NCBI GenBank assembly: GCA_963930655.1
Contig: OZ005609.1
Span: 13,312,501 to 13,376,500 of the forward strand
Reading direction: 5' to 3'
Origin: Myrica gale
Taxonomy: Eukaryota; Streptophyta; Magnoliopsida; Fagales; Myricaceae
DNA: 64,000 nt
The notes under the pieces were generated by a model. That model saw only the letters and a program-made list of their open reading frames with translations, made no database searches and was not told where the DNA came from. This document shows positions 1-10,735 of the stretch, piece after piece. Each line of letters opens with the position of its first letter. Position 1 is the first letter of the stretch. The translations under genes were made by a program, and so were the position numbers.

Positions 1-1419
1 TGAGCTTGGTTTGGAATCTGATTGTTATTGGGACGGGAGCGAGCCGGGTTGGGCTAGTTGTGTGTTTGGCCATGTTTGGTGTTTTGGTGGCGTGTTATCG
101 GATCTTTAAGCAGATAAATCCGATCGTTGGTGTTCTGGCAAAACCCTGTTTGGCGTGGACCTTGTTTTTGGCTACCGTAAATCTTAAGCTTGTGTTTCTT
201 TGAAGTTCAGGAGCTTTTCCTTTTTCCCCTTTTTTTAAATCCCTGAATAGTATGATTTTTGTTTTTTGTTTTTTTAGGGTAAGTTGAGTAGAATACAATG
301 TTAGTACCATGTTTGTAAAGAGTTCTGAATGGATTACTGGTTGCATGGTTTCCATTGTTTTGATAAGATTGCGGTAATTGGGCCGACCTTTTGCTTGGAA
401 CTAATAGAAAATAATTGAACCTGCCTTGCCTAATCTTTGGCCTTTTCTAGCCTTCTTTCAGAGGGGGAGGGGTTTAATTTTGTAAGATGGAACAAGAGAC
501 CCCATAAAGGTATGAATCCGAGTCTCCTCACCCTCGGGGAGCAGAAAAGAACCACATCAGACCTACCTGGTAATGGACCTATTGTGCTAAACGAGAAGGA
601 ACCATGTCTGTCTGCAATGTAGCTATCATTTGTGCGGCTCAGCAACCCCATAATATAAAAGAGCAGAAAAGCTACTCATTGCGGCTCCAACTAGTTTAAA
701 AACTCATACTACAATATCCTATGGAAGATTTCAAGAACAGAGGTCCATACCCAGGCGCTCAAAACATAATGGTTCGTAGATTCTACATAGATGGTAACAG
801 ACTACTATGTTACAACTTTTCGACAAATCGTATTACAGCTTTAGACAAAGTCTCCGACTTATTGAGGGAAAAGGCATGCCAAATTCACCTTCTAGATGCT
901 AATAAGAAACTAGTGAATACAATTTCCGCACCAGAAACTTGTGGTGTGGATGAACCCATAAGTTTCAATGATAGAACATGACAAGCAGAGCGCACAAAGG
1001 CCTCGACAAGTAAAGGATGAATTCATTGTTGTCAAGGCCATGCATAAGAGAAACCATCACTTGTTGAACAAGAATTTACAACAGCGCCAGAGAACAAATA
1101 TTTACTACTCATGCTAATCCACGACGCAAGTATTTCAATAACTTGCTAAGATTGTCAGTACTTCATGGACAATATCTACTATATCACTATATTGATACCC
1201 TGCAAAATAAACTACTGAATAGATACAAAAATTATCGATTATAAACTGGAAAAACTGACTGTCCAAATAAGAATACCTGAAAATATACGATACAAACACA
1301 TGTACAAAAGAATAAACATATCCATATCTAGTAAAGAACACAAACAGCAACAAGATACACAAAATAACACATTTTTATCTCATCCCTTAGTGGCATAAAT
1401 GGGAATCTATGCAGCTCAA
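1..1419. other. Left edge: no recognised gene; 3' flank of the XXT2-like gene
   Basis: I recognise no protein family here. An ATG-started frame of 86 codons at 721-981 (plus) has no motif I know and is probably chance or a transcript fragment. The last 300 bases before 1420 are AT-rich and should hold the 3' UTR of the minus-strand XXT2-like gene. Bases 430-650 are more GC-rich and look tRNA-derived on the minus strand, with a box-A-like stretch (TTTAGCACAATAGG) followed about 60 bases on by a box-B-like GGATTCATACC, so a decayed SINE is possible. Confidence 0.4.
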
Positions 1420-2775
1420 CTAAGATGATGATACTTTGACTGCTTTATCTGCCGGATGAAGCAAGCCAACTTTACCTTTAACCTTTAGTGGATTACTTGT
1501 CCCATCCCTCACTCTCTTAACCCGTCTACTAGCCAAAGACTTATGCCTAAAACCATAAATATTAAGTATCTGATTGTCCCCAAAATTAAAAGCTCTCTCC
1601 ATCTGCTTCAAGCACCTCTCAACCGGGTAATCCCCAAACTTGCTGCATGGCTTGCACCCCACGAAATGAGTGACTAATGGCCACCGATGATCACCCAATC
1701 CTGGGTGATAATTCTCAATCATTTCCTCATATCGATCCACCAAAATCCCCCAGTAACCATGCAAATAATACTCATTTTCTAAATAAACCTTATCCCCCCA
1801 CTTCTCCCTCTGCTTTGACAACATATAAACCATCGCTGACTGATCATCAGCTTCAAAAACCGGCCTATCCCTAAGCTCTCGAGTCAGTACCTTCCCCGCC
1901 TCGTCCCTAACGTTCCCTTTGGGTCCCATGGGTGCCCAAGCATCCAAAATATCCAATGCCCATTGGCAATTCCTCAACAGGAAACTGCCGGTATTCAACC
2001 CAATCCAGTTTTTCTGATCATAGACCATCTCATTCCAACCGTGCATCACCAAATTGTAACCTTTGTACCTCTCCCAAGGAACCTCAAAAGCCATGTCGGT
2101 AAAAAGAGCATCGATGTCCATCCACCATAGAAACTCCACTTCTGGGTGTGACAAAAGGAGCTTCCGAATCAACGGGAGCTTGGCCCAAAAACCCCCCATT
2201 TCAGCGTCGAGAAGGGCCATATTGTAGAAAACTTCAATCCCATGTAACCTACAGTAATCGATTTTGTTCTTGATAGATTTTAAAAGGAAATGATCACCTA
2301 CCGGGTTTTCACAGGGTTGTGGGGACGACCCGGTTACAAGCAGGACCCGGGGCTTGTTGCGTCCGATGAAGTTTGGGTGATCAGAATTTTCTTTGAGCCA
2401 ATTTGATCTCTGCTCGTCCCAGTTCGAGATTTTGGGCCCCAAGCTGTATGGTTTGTTCGGGTCGAGTGTCGGCTCGTCTTCTTCTTCGGCGAGGAGTTTG
2501 TTGATGTCGAAGGTGTTATAATTGTTGGGGTCGTGGGACGGCGGCGTCTGGACCTCTTCGAGGACGCGGTGAGGGTCGGCGCGCTTGCGGGAGGAGTAAT
2601 AAAAACGGTCGCGAATCTCTAAGAAGTCTTGCTCCGGGGTCCCGAATCTTCCAGCTCCGATTGTGCCACGTAGGACGACGACGGTGAGTACGAGACAGAG
2701 GATAGTGACCTTGGATTGACGGAGAGTTCTCTGGATCTTACGCCATCTCTGAGCTCCCAAACACTTGTCTATCAT
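1420..2775 (-). CDS. XXT2: Xyloglucan 6-xylosyltransferase (GT34), XXT1/XXT2 type
   Basis: This intact single-exon gene encodes 451 residues. The family adds alpha-1,6-xylose from UDP-xylose to the beta-1,4-glucan backbone of xyloglucan in the Golgi, for the primary cell wall. The product is a type II membrane protein: a short basic cytosolic tail (KCLGAQRWRKIQRTLRQ), one membrane anchor at about residues 22-38 (VTILCLVLTVVVLRG), a stem, then the catalytic domain from about residue 140. The DxD metal/UDP-sugar site is visible as WWMDIDALFTD, with Asp220 and Asp222. Other family blocks are present, including NPVGDHFLLKSIKNKIDYCR, NWIGLNTGSFLLRN, FEADDQSAMVY and HFVGCKPC. The frame stays open nine codons upstream only through a TTG; the ATG at 2775 matches the family start MIDKCLGA. 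The length is usual for the family. XXT1 and XXT2 are near-identical in class; I prefer XXT2 because of the neighbouring genes. Confidence 0.95.
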   Translation of the reverse strand: MIDKCLGAQRWRKIQRTLRQSKVTILCLVLTVVVLRGTIGAGRFGTPEQDFLEIRDRFYYSSRKRADPHRVLEEVQTPPSHDPNNYNTFDINKLLAEEEDEPTLDPNKPYSLGPKISNWDEQRSNWLKENSDHPNFIGRNKPRVLLVTGSSPQPCENPVGDHFLLKSIKNKIDYCRLHGIEVFYNMALLDAEMGGFWAKLPLIRKLLLSHPEVEFLWWMDIDALFTDMAFEVPWERYKGYNLVMHGWNEMVYDQKNWIGLNTGSFLLRNCQWALDILDAWAPMGPKGNVRDEAGKVLTRELRDRPVFEADDQSAMVYMLSKQREKWGDKVYLENEYYLHGYWGILVDRYEEMIENYHPGLGDHRWPLVTHFVGCKPCSKFGDYPVERCLKQMERAFNFGDNQILNIYGFRHKSLASRRVKRVRDGTSNPLKVKGKVGLLHPADKAVKVSSS

Positions 2776-3096
2776 ATTTCCTCTTACAAATGCCTCAACC
2801 AAAAAAGAAATGACTGTGGGATTCGCAAGAAATGGAAAGCCCGATGAAATTCAACTCCAAAAAGGAAAAATTAGATTTGGATTTTCCCAAAGGAAGTAAA
2901 TTTGGGAGGTCGGACTTGGTGAGAGAGAAGTGGGGCGAATAGCTAGCCCCCACATGAGACCCTTTCTGAATTTGGAAAGCTGAGGAACTAGAAGTTATGC
3001 GTGGGAACTCTTTTGAGCTTCGAATGCAAATCATAGGAGTCGTAAGACGACAGGAGGCACCTCTTGATGAGTTGTTTATTAAGCAGTCGTTTTTTA
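2776..3096 (-). promoter_or_regulatory. Presumed 5' leader and promoter of the XXT2-like gene
   Basis: The stretch lies directly upstream of the XXT2-like ATG and ends where a transposon begins at 3097. I see no convincing TATA box or other named site. The element at 3097-3490 leaves the gene only about 320 bases of undisturbed upstream DNA, so any upstream control region has been separated from it. Confidence 0.35.
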
Positions 3097-3490
3097 GGGG
3101 AAAATACCGCCCACAGACTGCAACAGGTTTTATATTTTGTACCTTAAATTATCAATTTTAATACATTGCACCCTCTAACTATCAATTTATGACATTTTGC
3201 ATCATAAACTACCCACTTTGACACATTGCACCCTCCAACTACTAATATTAAACACTTTGCACTTGTCATTTGATAATAATACTCTTAATAAATTAATGAA
3301 TTGACAACAATATCTTTAATATATGCCGAATGGATCAAAGGTATTATTATCATTTTATTCTACAAATTTGACATAGGGTGTAAAGTGTACAAAATTGGTA
3401 GTTAGAGGGTGCAATGTATCAAAATTGGTAGTTTAGGGTGCAAAGTGTAAAACCTATGGTAATTTGTGGGTGAAAAATATATTTTCCTCT
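3097..3490. mobile_element. Non-autonomous MULE-like element with inverted termini
   Basis: The two ends are imperfect inverted repeats of roughly 110 bases. Both read inward as (G)GGGAAAATA, then CCCAC, GGTTTTAyAyTTTG and TACATTGCACCCTCTAACTA. The flanks carry GTTTTTTA at 3089-3096 and again at 3491-3498, a direct repeat of 8 bases (9 with one mismatch), the size expected for Mutator-type insertion. The inside is AT-rich and has no coding potential. Similar ends occur at about 10330-10735 and 62318-62728. Confidence 0.7.
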
Positions 3491-3498
3491 GTTTTTTA

Positions 3499-4182
3499 TT
3501 GTTTAAATTTTGGTCGGTAAAAATTTTGATAAGTTAAAATTAATTAAAAAATAATAAAAAGCAATAATAATTTAAATGAATTTTTATATTTATTTAGAGT
3601 GAAAAGTGATAATTTAATAAGTAAATAATTTTGAAAAGTTATTTTATTAAACCGAAAATTTTAGAGTTTCGAAATTTTTGCTCTCAAACATTTTCTGCTA
3701 AGAGTTCCATAAACTGATTTGAAAAAGAAAATATCATATGTTCGTTTGTTTTGTTTAATGATTCATAAAAACATCATTTGTTTCCTTTCACACGTTTTTC
3801 ATTCTAATTTAACAGCTAATGTGAACATAATTACAAACCGGATATAATTTAAAAGGGAATATTGCTTCTTCTTCTTCTTCTTCTTTTAACTAAAGTGGTA
3901 ACTTGTCAGGATAAATTATCTTTTGCACTTAGTTATATTTTAATATTGCCGTTCCATATTTGTGCAGTTGTCTCCCAAAAATGAATTCAAATAGAGCAGA
4001 AATAGAAAATATTAAATGATAGATTAATTTGAAATTAATAATTATGATCACTCTTGTCTACTAGAATAAGTGAGAGTTAAACCTATCTTGTGTTTGCAAA
4101 AATTATTCAGTTATAGTCACACCTAGATCAAGATTCAAGATAATCTACCATGTTTTGCATGAAAAAAAAAAGATAGTTCTAC
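3499..4182. other. AT-rich intergenic DNA with a (TTC)n microsatellite
   Basis: No gene is visible. A short run of TTC repeats lies at about 3874-3894. The rest is AT-rich sequence between two small transposons. Confidence 0.5.
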
Positions 4183-4191
4183 ACAATTTAA

Positions 4192-4774
4192 GGCTTAATA
4201 TCTTCGTAGCTCCTGTGGTATGGTCCATTTCCAAACTAATCCCTAAATAATTTTTTGTCCTAAATTAGTCCCTGAGCAATTAAGTAATTATTGTTAAGGT
4301 ATTTTCGTCCACTCCATAACTCATTTGGATGAAAAATTCAACGTCACCAACTCTACTATAAAATTGTAGCCATAATAAAATAATTATATAAAATTATCTC
4401 TCATCACTTTTTCACCAATTCCAACCCACTAACATATAAAAAATTCATTTAAATAATCTCTCTCTTCACTTTTTTCACCAACTCCAATACCTTAAAATTT
4501 TACAAACAAACACCATTGCTCCATGTCATTTACAACTCAAATTTTATTTTATTTTTAATAACCTCCCATGTCTGTTAAACCCAAATGAGGTGGGGCGTTT
4601 GATGTGGAGCTTCATTTGCCAATACTAATTTTCCATCCAAATGAGTTATGGAGTGGACGGAAATACATTAACAGGAATTGCTTAATGTCTCATGGATTAA
4701 TTTAGGACAAAAAATTCTTTAGGGACTAGTTTGAAAATGGGTCATACCGCAGGAAACTACGAAGATATAAAGCT
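4192..4774. mobile_element. Non-autonomous MULE with long inverted repeats and a perfect 9-bp TSD
   Basis: The element is flanked by the same nine bases, ACAATTTAA, at 4183-4191 and 4775-4783. Its ends are inverted copies of each other for roughly 150 bases: the left end begins GGCTTAATATCTTCGTAG and the right end, read inward, AGCTTTATATCTTCGTAG, followed by CCTGyGGTATG and further matching blocks such as CACTCCATAACTCATTTGG. A 9-bp duplication with long termini is typical of Mutator-like elements. No transposase frame is present, so movement would need one supplied elsewhere. Confidence 0.85.
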
Positions 4775-4783
4775 ACAATTTAA

Positions 4784-5038
4784 TGATATCCACGTAAGTC
4801 CCAAAACAAGAAAAGAGGTACATCATTTGGATAGAAATTACAAATCAAGGGACTCTCAAAGCTTCTGTACAAGCCAGATTTGTGACCACATTCATTTCTA
4901 CAACCTCAATCCGACTATTATCTTTAAATCAACCCCACATTCGAAGTGGGAGCCCTAAGATCAAGAAGAATTAGGACTCGACCAGAAAGAATACAACAAA
5001 TGTATATTGCAACTCCAAATTTGATGATGGTCAATATG
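4784..5038 (-). other. 3' flank of the AlkB-type gene
   Basis: No separate feature is seen. It lies just downstream of the minus-strand stop codon at 5039 and probably holds the 3' UTR. Confidence 0.4.
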
Positions 5039-8000
5039 CTACTCGTCCTTGCAGAGCTTCCTTAGTGTTACCGAGATTCTCCTATTCTGATTTAGTTCAT
5101 GGCCTTCCCATATTTGAAACCCTGGCCTGCGATTTATTTCATGCTTCCAACGGTAGCGAGCTTCTTTGGACATAAGAATCAAAGATCCAGGGTTCAGATA
5201 AACAGGAATCTTTGTCATGGGTGGATCTATGCTTCCCCCATTTGGGATGTCACAATATGCTTGTTCAACTCGGGTAAAATGCATCACGCATGATGACTCT
5301 AAAGAGACAATGGCAATTCCATCTTCAAAGCGCATAAGGTCAACATGTGCACTGATCCCCTGCAAATATATAGGTGTTGTAATGTCATGTCTTACACACA
5401 GAAGCAATACACAATACTTGGAAGGAAACAAAACATGTTTAAACTTTGTCTGAACAGGAGCATATGGTCCTCGGCTAATTGGCAAGATATAGAAAAGCAT
5501 TGAAAAAAACAAACTACGAAATCATAAATGACCACCAGAGGAAAAGGTATCTTGAAGAATACATATATCCCCAGGATATGGAAACATTTCTGCTTGTTTA
5601 TACATATTGCCACTCCACGTGTTATCCTTATCAAAGGTGACAATAGAATAATGTCTAGATTGCACCAAGCCACGTGAAACAAAATTTTTCATTGGAGAGA
5701 TGCAGAGATACTATTGATGTCTCAGTGCAGACCCTTGAAAGGGAAATTACAAAATGCTCAAATGTAAATGGGCAACCGGACTTGAGAATAGCAGCATTTT
5801 GGTTCTAGTCAAACAAACAAAAATTCATAACTCAATTTGCAGACTACTGACATGATAAATTCTTAAGACTCCATTTGTTGGATACTAGAGTCCAGGAAAA
5901 GTAGGAGGCGAGTGAAAAAGAAAAAATTACAAAGTACACTTGAGGAACCTATTTCTCAAGCAATTTAGCATTTTTCCCTTACTCCTCACCCTTGCCAAGA
6001 TCCAATCCAAAAACTTAGAGAGAGAGAGCTAAAACTTCTACAAGTGACACATTAGAACCATTTTTAAAAGTTCCACTGAACAGAGACTTTTGATTCATAT
6101 ATTTTAATTAAATCTGAGAACAGGAATTTTCATAAACATATGGCCAGACTCAGGTTATATTCATTTTTTTGTGTACCGGAAAGACCAACATCTAAGACAA
6201 TCACCAATGCAAACTCTAGGGATATGTTCGTTTTCACATTTTTTTCAGGATTATAAGTATATTCACAAATCTACCACCGAACATATTCAGAATTCAAACA
6301 CAAAATATCAATATATTTTACACAATCCCAACAATTTTTTAATTTTTTATTCAACATATATTTTCTCTCTCTATACTTTTTCACATAACTCCAATATTTT
6401 TTTATTAAACAATTACATCAAATCATTTCTCTCTCCACTTTACACAAACACCAATAAAACACTATTCAACATAAAAATTCACAACTTTTCTAAAATCCTA
6501 CATTTTTACTCAAAACAAACATAACCTAGAAACCCTAATGACTTCCAAAGGAAGCACAGGAGGTGAATCTAAAAAAAACTAGAAACTGCAAGAGTAAGCC
6601 AAACTTAACAACTCAATAAGACCAAAAAAAAAGGAAAATTCATTTTGCACTCTTGAACTTTGAGGTTTTGTTAGATTAGTACTCCAAAGTTTATGTTTAC
6701 GCTGATTTCCACCTTGTACCTCAAATTGTCGTTCTTTCTCACGGCAAACCAACCATATACCGTCCACGTGAGAACTTAAAGTTCTCATTTCCCGTTTTGT
6801 CCTTCACTGTGTGGTCCATCTTCTTCGGCTTCCAGAAGGACAACGTTCAGAACCAGCGGGAGTTCTGCGCAACATCGACTCCCTTAATGTCGGGGTTCTA
6901 CGCATGTTCAGATGAAAATTTCCAGGCGCGCAAGCGGGGATCTCGAAAGTTCCAGAGCCTCTCTCGCGTGGCGTGTGAGGAAGGGCAAAACTGACAATCT
7001 AAACCGTAAGTTATCACGTGGACGGCACGTTGTTGATTTGCCGTGAAAAGTAACGACAATTTAAGGTCTATGGTGGAAATCGATGTAAACATAAACTTTG
7101 GAGTAAATCAAACTAAATTGATAAAAGTGGATGCAATTTAGAAATGACCCCAAAGTTCAGGGGTGCAAAGTGAATTTTTCCCAAAAAAAACTTAGCAAGT
7201 CTAATAAATTGATGATTGCTATCTGTATAGCATGACCTCATCAAAAGCAGTCATATCGCACCTCACCTGGTTGGTATACATTTACAATGAGTTGATCAAA
7301 AAGTGGCTCTCTCCACAATAAATCCGATGGAAAGGGTAAGGCTTCTTGATCCCCATGATAAGTTCCCAAGACCATAGGATCAAAAGCATGATTACCAGAA
7401 AGCACCAGCTCACAGATAGAATCTGCAATTTCACTCGCCCATATCGGAAGATTTCCAAACCTCATAGCCTGGAGAGAGAAAAAGGGGATAAGCTTACCTG
7501 CAACAACCTAGTAGCACAAGTTTCACATGCATTGCCTTCATGACCTTGATTATCATTCCCTAGTCCAGAAAAGACTCATACAATATAGATGGTGAAAAGT
7601 ATCATCAGATATGCTAGATGATCTCATTCTTCCCATGCTTCATTTTCACCCCCTCAATCTTATCTTTTGATCCTCTATTTCCTTTTACAATGGGTCAAAA
7701 CGGTATGCACTTTAACAAAAAATAGATACAATTCTAATGGTTTTCTACTTCATTTATTTGATTGGGAAGTCAATACCCATTTAGGTTTGCTTTAACCAAC
7801 TCAAAATTCATAAGACTCGTTGTAGAGACTATACTTCTTTATATGGGAGATAATGCATTTAACACCATTGCTTTAATACAGAGTTAGATTTTCTGAACAG
7901 GACTAAGGATATGGGATAGATATTCAAGGATGGGTAGAAGAAATGCAGACTCAGTACATTGGTACACCCTTTTATACTACAACTAGGAAACTTAACCAGC

Positions 8001-8274
8001 ATGTCTCTGATACTTGTACAAGCCAAACTAGCCAAACAGACTACAGTCAATCCCCTACTACCTTCAGCTGCTCTCAACTCCCGTCTAAACTGATAACGAA
8101 TGCTAAGCTGCTTCAAATACATGACAACAAAATTAGATCTTACCTTGACACTAACATAGCCATAATAAGTTCCAGAAAAAGTATTCAAGACTACGAACAC
8201 TAAGCTAATAATGTTACATGCTAGGATTAGGCTGGTACGGACCTGGTTGTGAGAGGCTTCGGTGAACCATCCTT
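5039..8274 (-). CDS. AlkB-type 2-oxoglutarate/Fe(II) dioxygenase, split gene, 5' end unresolved
   Basis: Three exons can be joined in frame: 8243-8274 (32 bases, EGWFTEASHNQ), 7262-7468 (69 codons, AMRFGNLP to VYQPGE) and 5039-5359 (106 codons plus stop, GISAHVDLMRF to LRKLCKDE). Borders are TTGCAG/AAGG and CAG/GTCCGT; TCTCCAG/GCT and GAG/GTGCGA; TTTGCAG/GGG. The last exon carries the AlkB iron and 2-oxoglutarate set: HVD (HxD), the distal His in KHEINRR, and the Arg pair in RRISVTLR. The family oxidatively removes alkyl groups from nucleic acid; this member's substrate is not known to me. The 5' exon or exons are uncertain. A possible preceding exon ends at 8689 (TSPE, donor AAG/GTAATT) with matching phase. 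A possible start exon reads MGDPRHFYSCESEGSIPRIN from 11002. Transposons lie in the introns. Confidence 0.8.
6219..6525. mobile_element. PIF/Harbinger-like MITE in an intron of the AlkB-type gene
   Basis: The left end starts GGGATATGTTCGTTTT and the right end, read inward, starts GTTATGTTTGTTTT; both are followed by a matching AAAATGTAGGATT-like block. CTA flanks both sides (6216-6218 and 6526-6528), consistent with the 3-bp duplications of this superfamily, although three bases are weak proof. The interior is AT-rich and non-coding. Confidence 0.55.
6633..7182. mobile_element. Pack-MULE with about 180-bp inverted repeats, inside an intron of the AlkB-type gene
   Basis: The two ends are inverted copies of each other for roughly 180 bases, from GGAAAATTCA (left) and GGGAAAAATTCACTTTGCA (right, read inward) through blocks such as CTCCAAAGTTTATGTTTAC and CGTCCACGTGA. 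They closely resemble the ends of the large MULE at 18285-31569, so the two are family members. The insertion lies in a run of A (nine before, eight after), so the 9-bp duplication cannot be read with confidence. Between the ends, about 6809-6920, is a GC-richer piece of a host callose synthase gene. It sits between the 7262-7468 and 5039-5359 exons, antisense to the gene. Confidence 0.8.
6809..6920 (+). pseudogene. Captured fragment of a callose synthase (glucan synthase-like) gene
   Basis: One frame reads WSIFFGFQKDNVQNQRE, which matches the conserved FxFQxDNVxNQRE block at the N-terminal side of plant callose synthases. A second frame directly after it reads NIDSLNVGVLRMFR and then a stop, matching the NID(S/T)LD..VLRRFRRK block that follows about twenty residues later in the same family. 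The block between, and the frame, have been lost, so this cannot make protein. The whole enzyme is about 1,900 residues, so this is a tiny fragment carried inside a Pack-MULE. The remaining GC-rich DNA to about 6990 may also be captured, but I do not recognise it. Confidence 0.75.
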
Positions 8275-8280
8275 CTGCAA

Positions 8281-8751
8281 TCACATATTCATATTAAACG
8301 CAGCACGTGAGCAATTTTGCAATGATTTTGGACCTAAAAATGCATCTAAATTTTTTACATTGGGCAAAAAAATATAGCTCCATCTCAACTTCAAACTTAT
8401 CCATTGAAGATAATTGTTTTCCTTGTCTACAGCATTCGACTCGTTTGTTCAAAGATTTCCTCGTGAACCAGGTATTATTTTTAGAGTTCGAATTCAGGTA
8501 CTGCATTAACATTAAGGGTGCGGACAATCAAGGAGAGAATTTCATAATAAGGTTTATAAGTCGTTTTCGGATGTAATTGAAGGTAAAGATGGAAGATTTC
8601 GTGAGACTCTCCTTGGTAAATGGGTCGATTAGCCGGGTCGTAGCGAAACTGATTGCAAAAAAAGGGAAATCGGCCACATAAAAATTACCTTCTGGAGAGG
8701 TCCGTTTGATATCCAAAAACTGCTCAGCAACAGTCGAACAAGTGGAGAATG
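8281..8751. other. Probable intron and 5' region of the AlkB-type gene
   Basis: The stretch lies upstream of the 32-base exon. A possible small exon ends at 8689 on the minus strand (donor AAG/GTAATTTT). Its phase would continue into GAA-GGA-TGG of the next exon. Its residues (FLDIKRTSPE) do not match a family block I know, so it stays a candidate. Confidence 0.3.
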
Positions 8752-9404
8752 TGAGGGCATATATTCAGGTTCAAACCGGAATTTCCGCTTCCGGTGTTTC
8801 AGTATCGGTTCTAGCCATTTTCAGTACCGGAACCGTATCATATTTTAGGAAAATTCCGGAACCAGAATCGGAAATTCCGGCGGAAATACCGGAATTTCAA
8901 GTTCCGGTACAATTTTTTAAAATTTCAAAAAAAATTGTAATTTTAATTTAGAGTTTGTCTCTTTCAATTTTGATTATTTGATGAATGTTTAGTTGTTTAC
9001 TTATTTGTATGGTTAATTATTTTTTAGTAATTTTTTTTGTAAATTTAATTTAGAGTTTATTTTGACGGTGTTTATTTTGTTATGAAATTTATTTGTAATT
9101 TTAATTTAGAGTATATTTTGGAATCATGAAATAGTGAAAAATTGTTTTGGAATTTAGTTGTAATTTTAATTTAGAGTTATTTGGCTCACGAAACACAACT
9201 CAAAAAATTCATTTTTGGGTCAATGACCTAAATTAAATTTGTCTTTTTAAACCCATATGAGGAATCGGAATTTCCGGTTCCAATTTCGATTCCGTTCCGG
9301 TTTATTCCGGAATGAAATCGGAATAATAATTTTGATTCCAGTGGGTATCAGAACCGAAACAGGAATGACTCATTTCGATTTCGTCCGTTCCGGTGTCCAC
9401 CCTT
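8752..9404. mobile_element. hAT-like non-autonomous repeat rich in TTCCGG/CCGGAA
   Basis: Many copies of CCGGAA, TTCCGG and ACCGGAA crowd both edges (8790-8910 and 9265-9395) around an AT-rich core with three repeats of TAATTTTAATTTAGAGT. Clusters of short subterminal motifs like these are typical of plant hAT elements. The right end, read inward, starts TAAGGGTGGACACCGG; the left end near TGAGGGCATAT is less certain. I cannot read a TSD. Confidence 0.5.
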
Positions 9405-9691
9405 AATTAACATGCATTAATAAATTTCTTGGGACTAGATCCTCTTGTACCAGAGATAGCAATTTGATATAAACTATTTACCCGTACTAGCCCCTGAAAA
9501 TTCATATAAAAAACAATGCGTTGAGAAAATTGCCAAATAATATGACCTTTTATTCTTACAACTTTATTTTCCTACATTTTTTTTAATCACACACGTTAAA
9601 AGGCACGATTTACTCGAGACATGACATGCTTCGTTCTAATTAATTAAAATATTATTCGTGTTGGATTTATCAATGGGAGTCCGGCTCTCTC

Positions 9692-10274
9692 TAAGGTTGA
9701 GTATCGAAACGGATAAATCAGAATATTCAATTTTGGTTCCGTTCCGGTATTTATTGAAATTTAATTTTTTTTATTCCGATTTGACATATGGACTTTTTTG
9801 TACAAATTTTTTTGGATCCTAACGAGTTAAAAATATTTTTTGACCTGAATTTTTAGAAAAAATTTCTATAATTCATCATAAATTAACAATAAATGTAAAC
9901 ATTCAACTAAAATCTAGATTTTAAAATAAACAGTCAAACAAATTCGGTACGTATCATATGTTATACTTTATTTTGAACCTTATTTTTAAAAAAAGGGAAT
10001 CGAAATTTTCAGTTTTTTTAGTTATTCATCATAAATTAACAATAAATGTAAAATTTTCATCCAAAATCTAGATTCTAAAATAAATATTCAATCAAATTAT
10101 ATATATTATACTTTATTTAGAGCACTATTTTTATTTTATTTTTTAAGAAAAATATTTTCGGTTCTGATTTCGGAAATTTTCAAAAATGGCTTCCGCCGGA
10201 ACCGGAACTGGATTTTCAAAATTGGAAGAGGAACCGAAAATTCTGATTCCTACCGTAATTTTTTCTCACTCTTA
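9692..10274. mobile_element. hAT-like non-autonomous element with inverted ends and an imperfect 8-bp TSD
   Basis: The left end TAAGGTTGAGTATCG pairs with the right end, read inward, TAAGAGTGAGAAAAA, and the match resumes at ACGG and ATCAGAAT. The flanks GCTCTCTC (9684-9691) and ACTCCCTC (10275-10282) agree at six of eight positions, as expected for an old hAT insertion. GGTTCCGTTCCGG near the left edge and GCCGGAACCGGAAC near the right are subterminal motifs shared with the neighbour at 8752-9404. Two near-identical AT-rich blocks (CATCATAAATTAACAATAAATGTAAA) repeat inside. Confidence 0.6.
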
Positions 10275-10329
10275 ACTCCCTCACATGTATAGAAAAATGT
10301 TAAAGAATATAATTCAAATAAAAAAATTT

Positions 10330-10735
10330 AGGGATAAATTTTGATGAATGATAGAAATTTTACACTCTGATCTATTATTTTTGTCATATTGCACTATAAA
10401 CTATTGATTTTAGACACTTTACACCCTCTGTTAAAATTTCCTGTCAATTTGGAGAGAATTTTATTTTTTTATCCCAAAAATTACAACCTTACCCTTATAA
10501 AATTGTCACCTCAAAAAAAATGTGAACAAAATTATCATTTCACACGTCAAAAAATTATTTTTCGTCTAAATTAACCGAAAATTTTAGGGGAAGGTACAAA
10601 ATTTCTAAAATCAATAATTGTTATATGTAATGTAACAAAAATAATAATTGGAGTACAAAGTGTCAAAACCTCCATAGTTGGATGGTGTAAAGTGTCAAGA
10701 CCTTTATAATTAGTGGGTGGAATGTGTATTTTAAT
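10330..10735. mobile_element. Degenerate MULE-like MITE
   Basis: Sequence near the left end (ATTATTTTTGTCATATTGCA, CTATTGATTTTAGACACTTT) recurs inverted towards the right end (TTACATTACA, ATTATTGATTTTAGA). The termini carry the same (A)CACTTTrCACC words as the elements at 3097 and 62318. The ends are too worn for a TSD. Confidence 0.45.

Noticed and set aside
721..981. 86-codon ATG frame near the left edge as a gene
   Set aside because: No motif, no splice structure and no family resemblance.
2776..2802. Upstream extension of the XXT2 frame
   Set aside because: It begins at TTG, and the downstream ATG matches the family N-terminus.
7470..7498. A 29-base intron in the AlkB-type gene (CAG/GTAAGC to TCCAG)
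   Set aside because: Far below the usual minimum for plant introns; the HNQ exon at 8243-8274 joins in phase to AMRFG instead.
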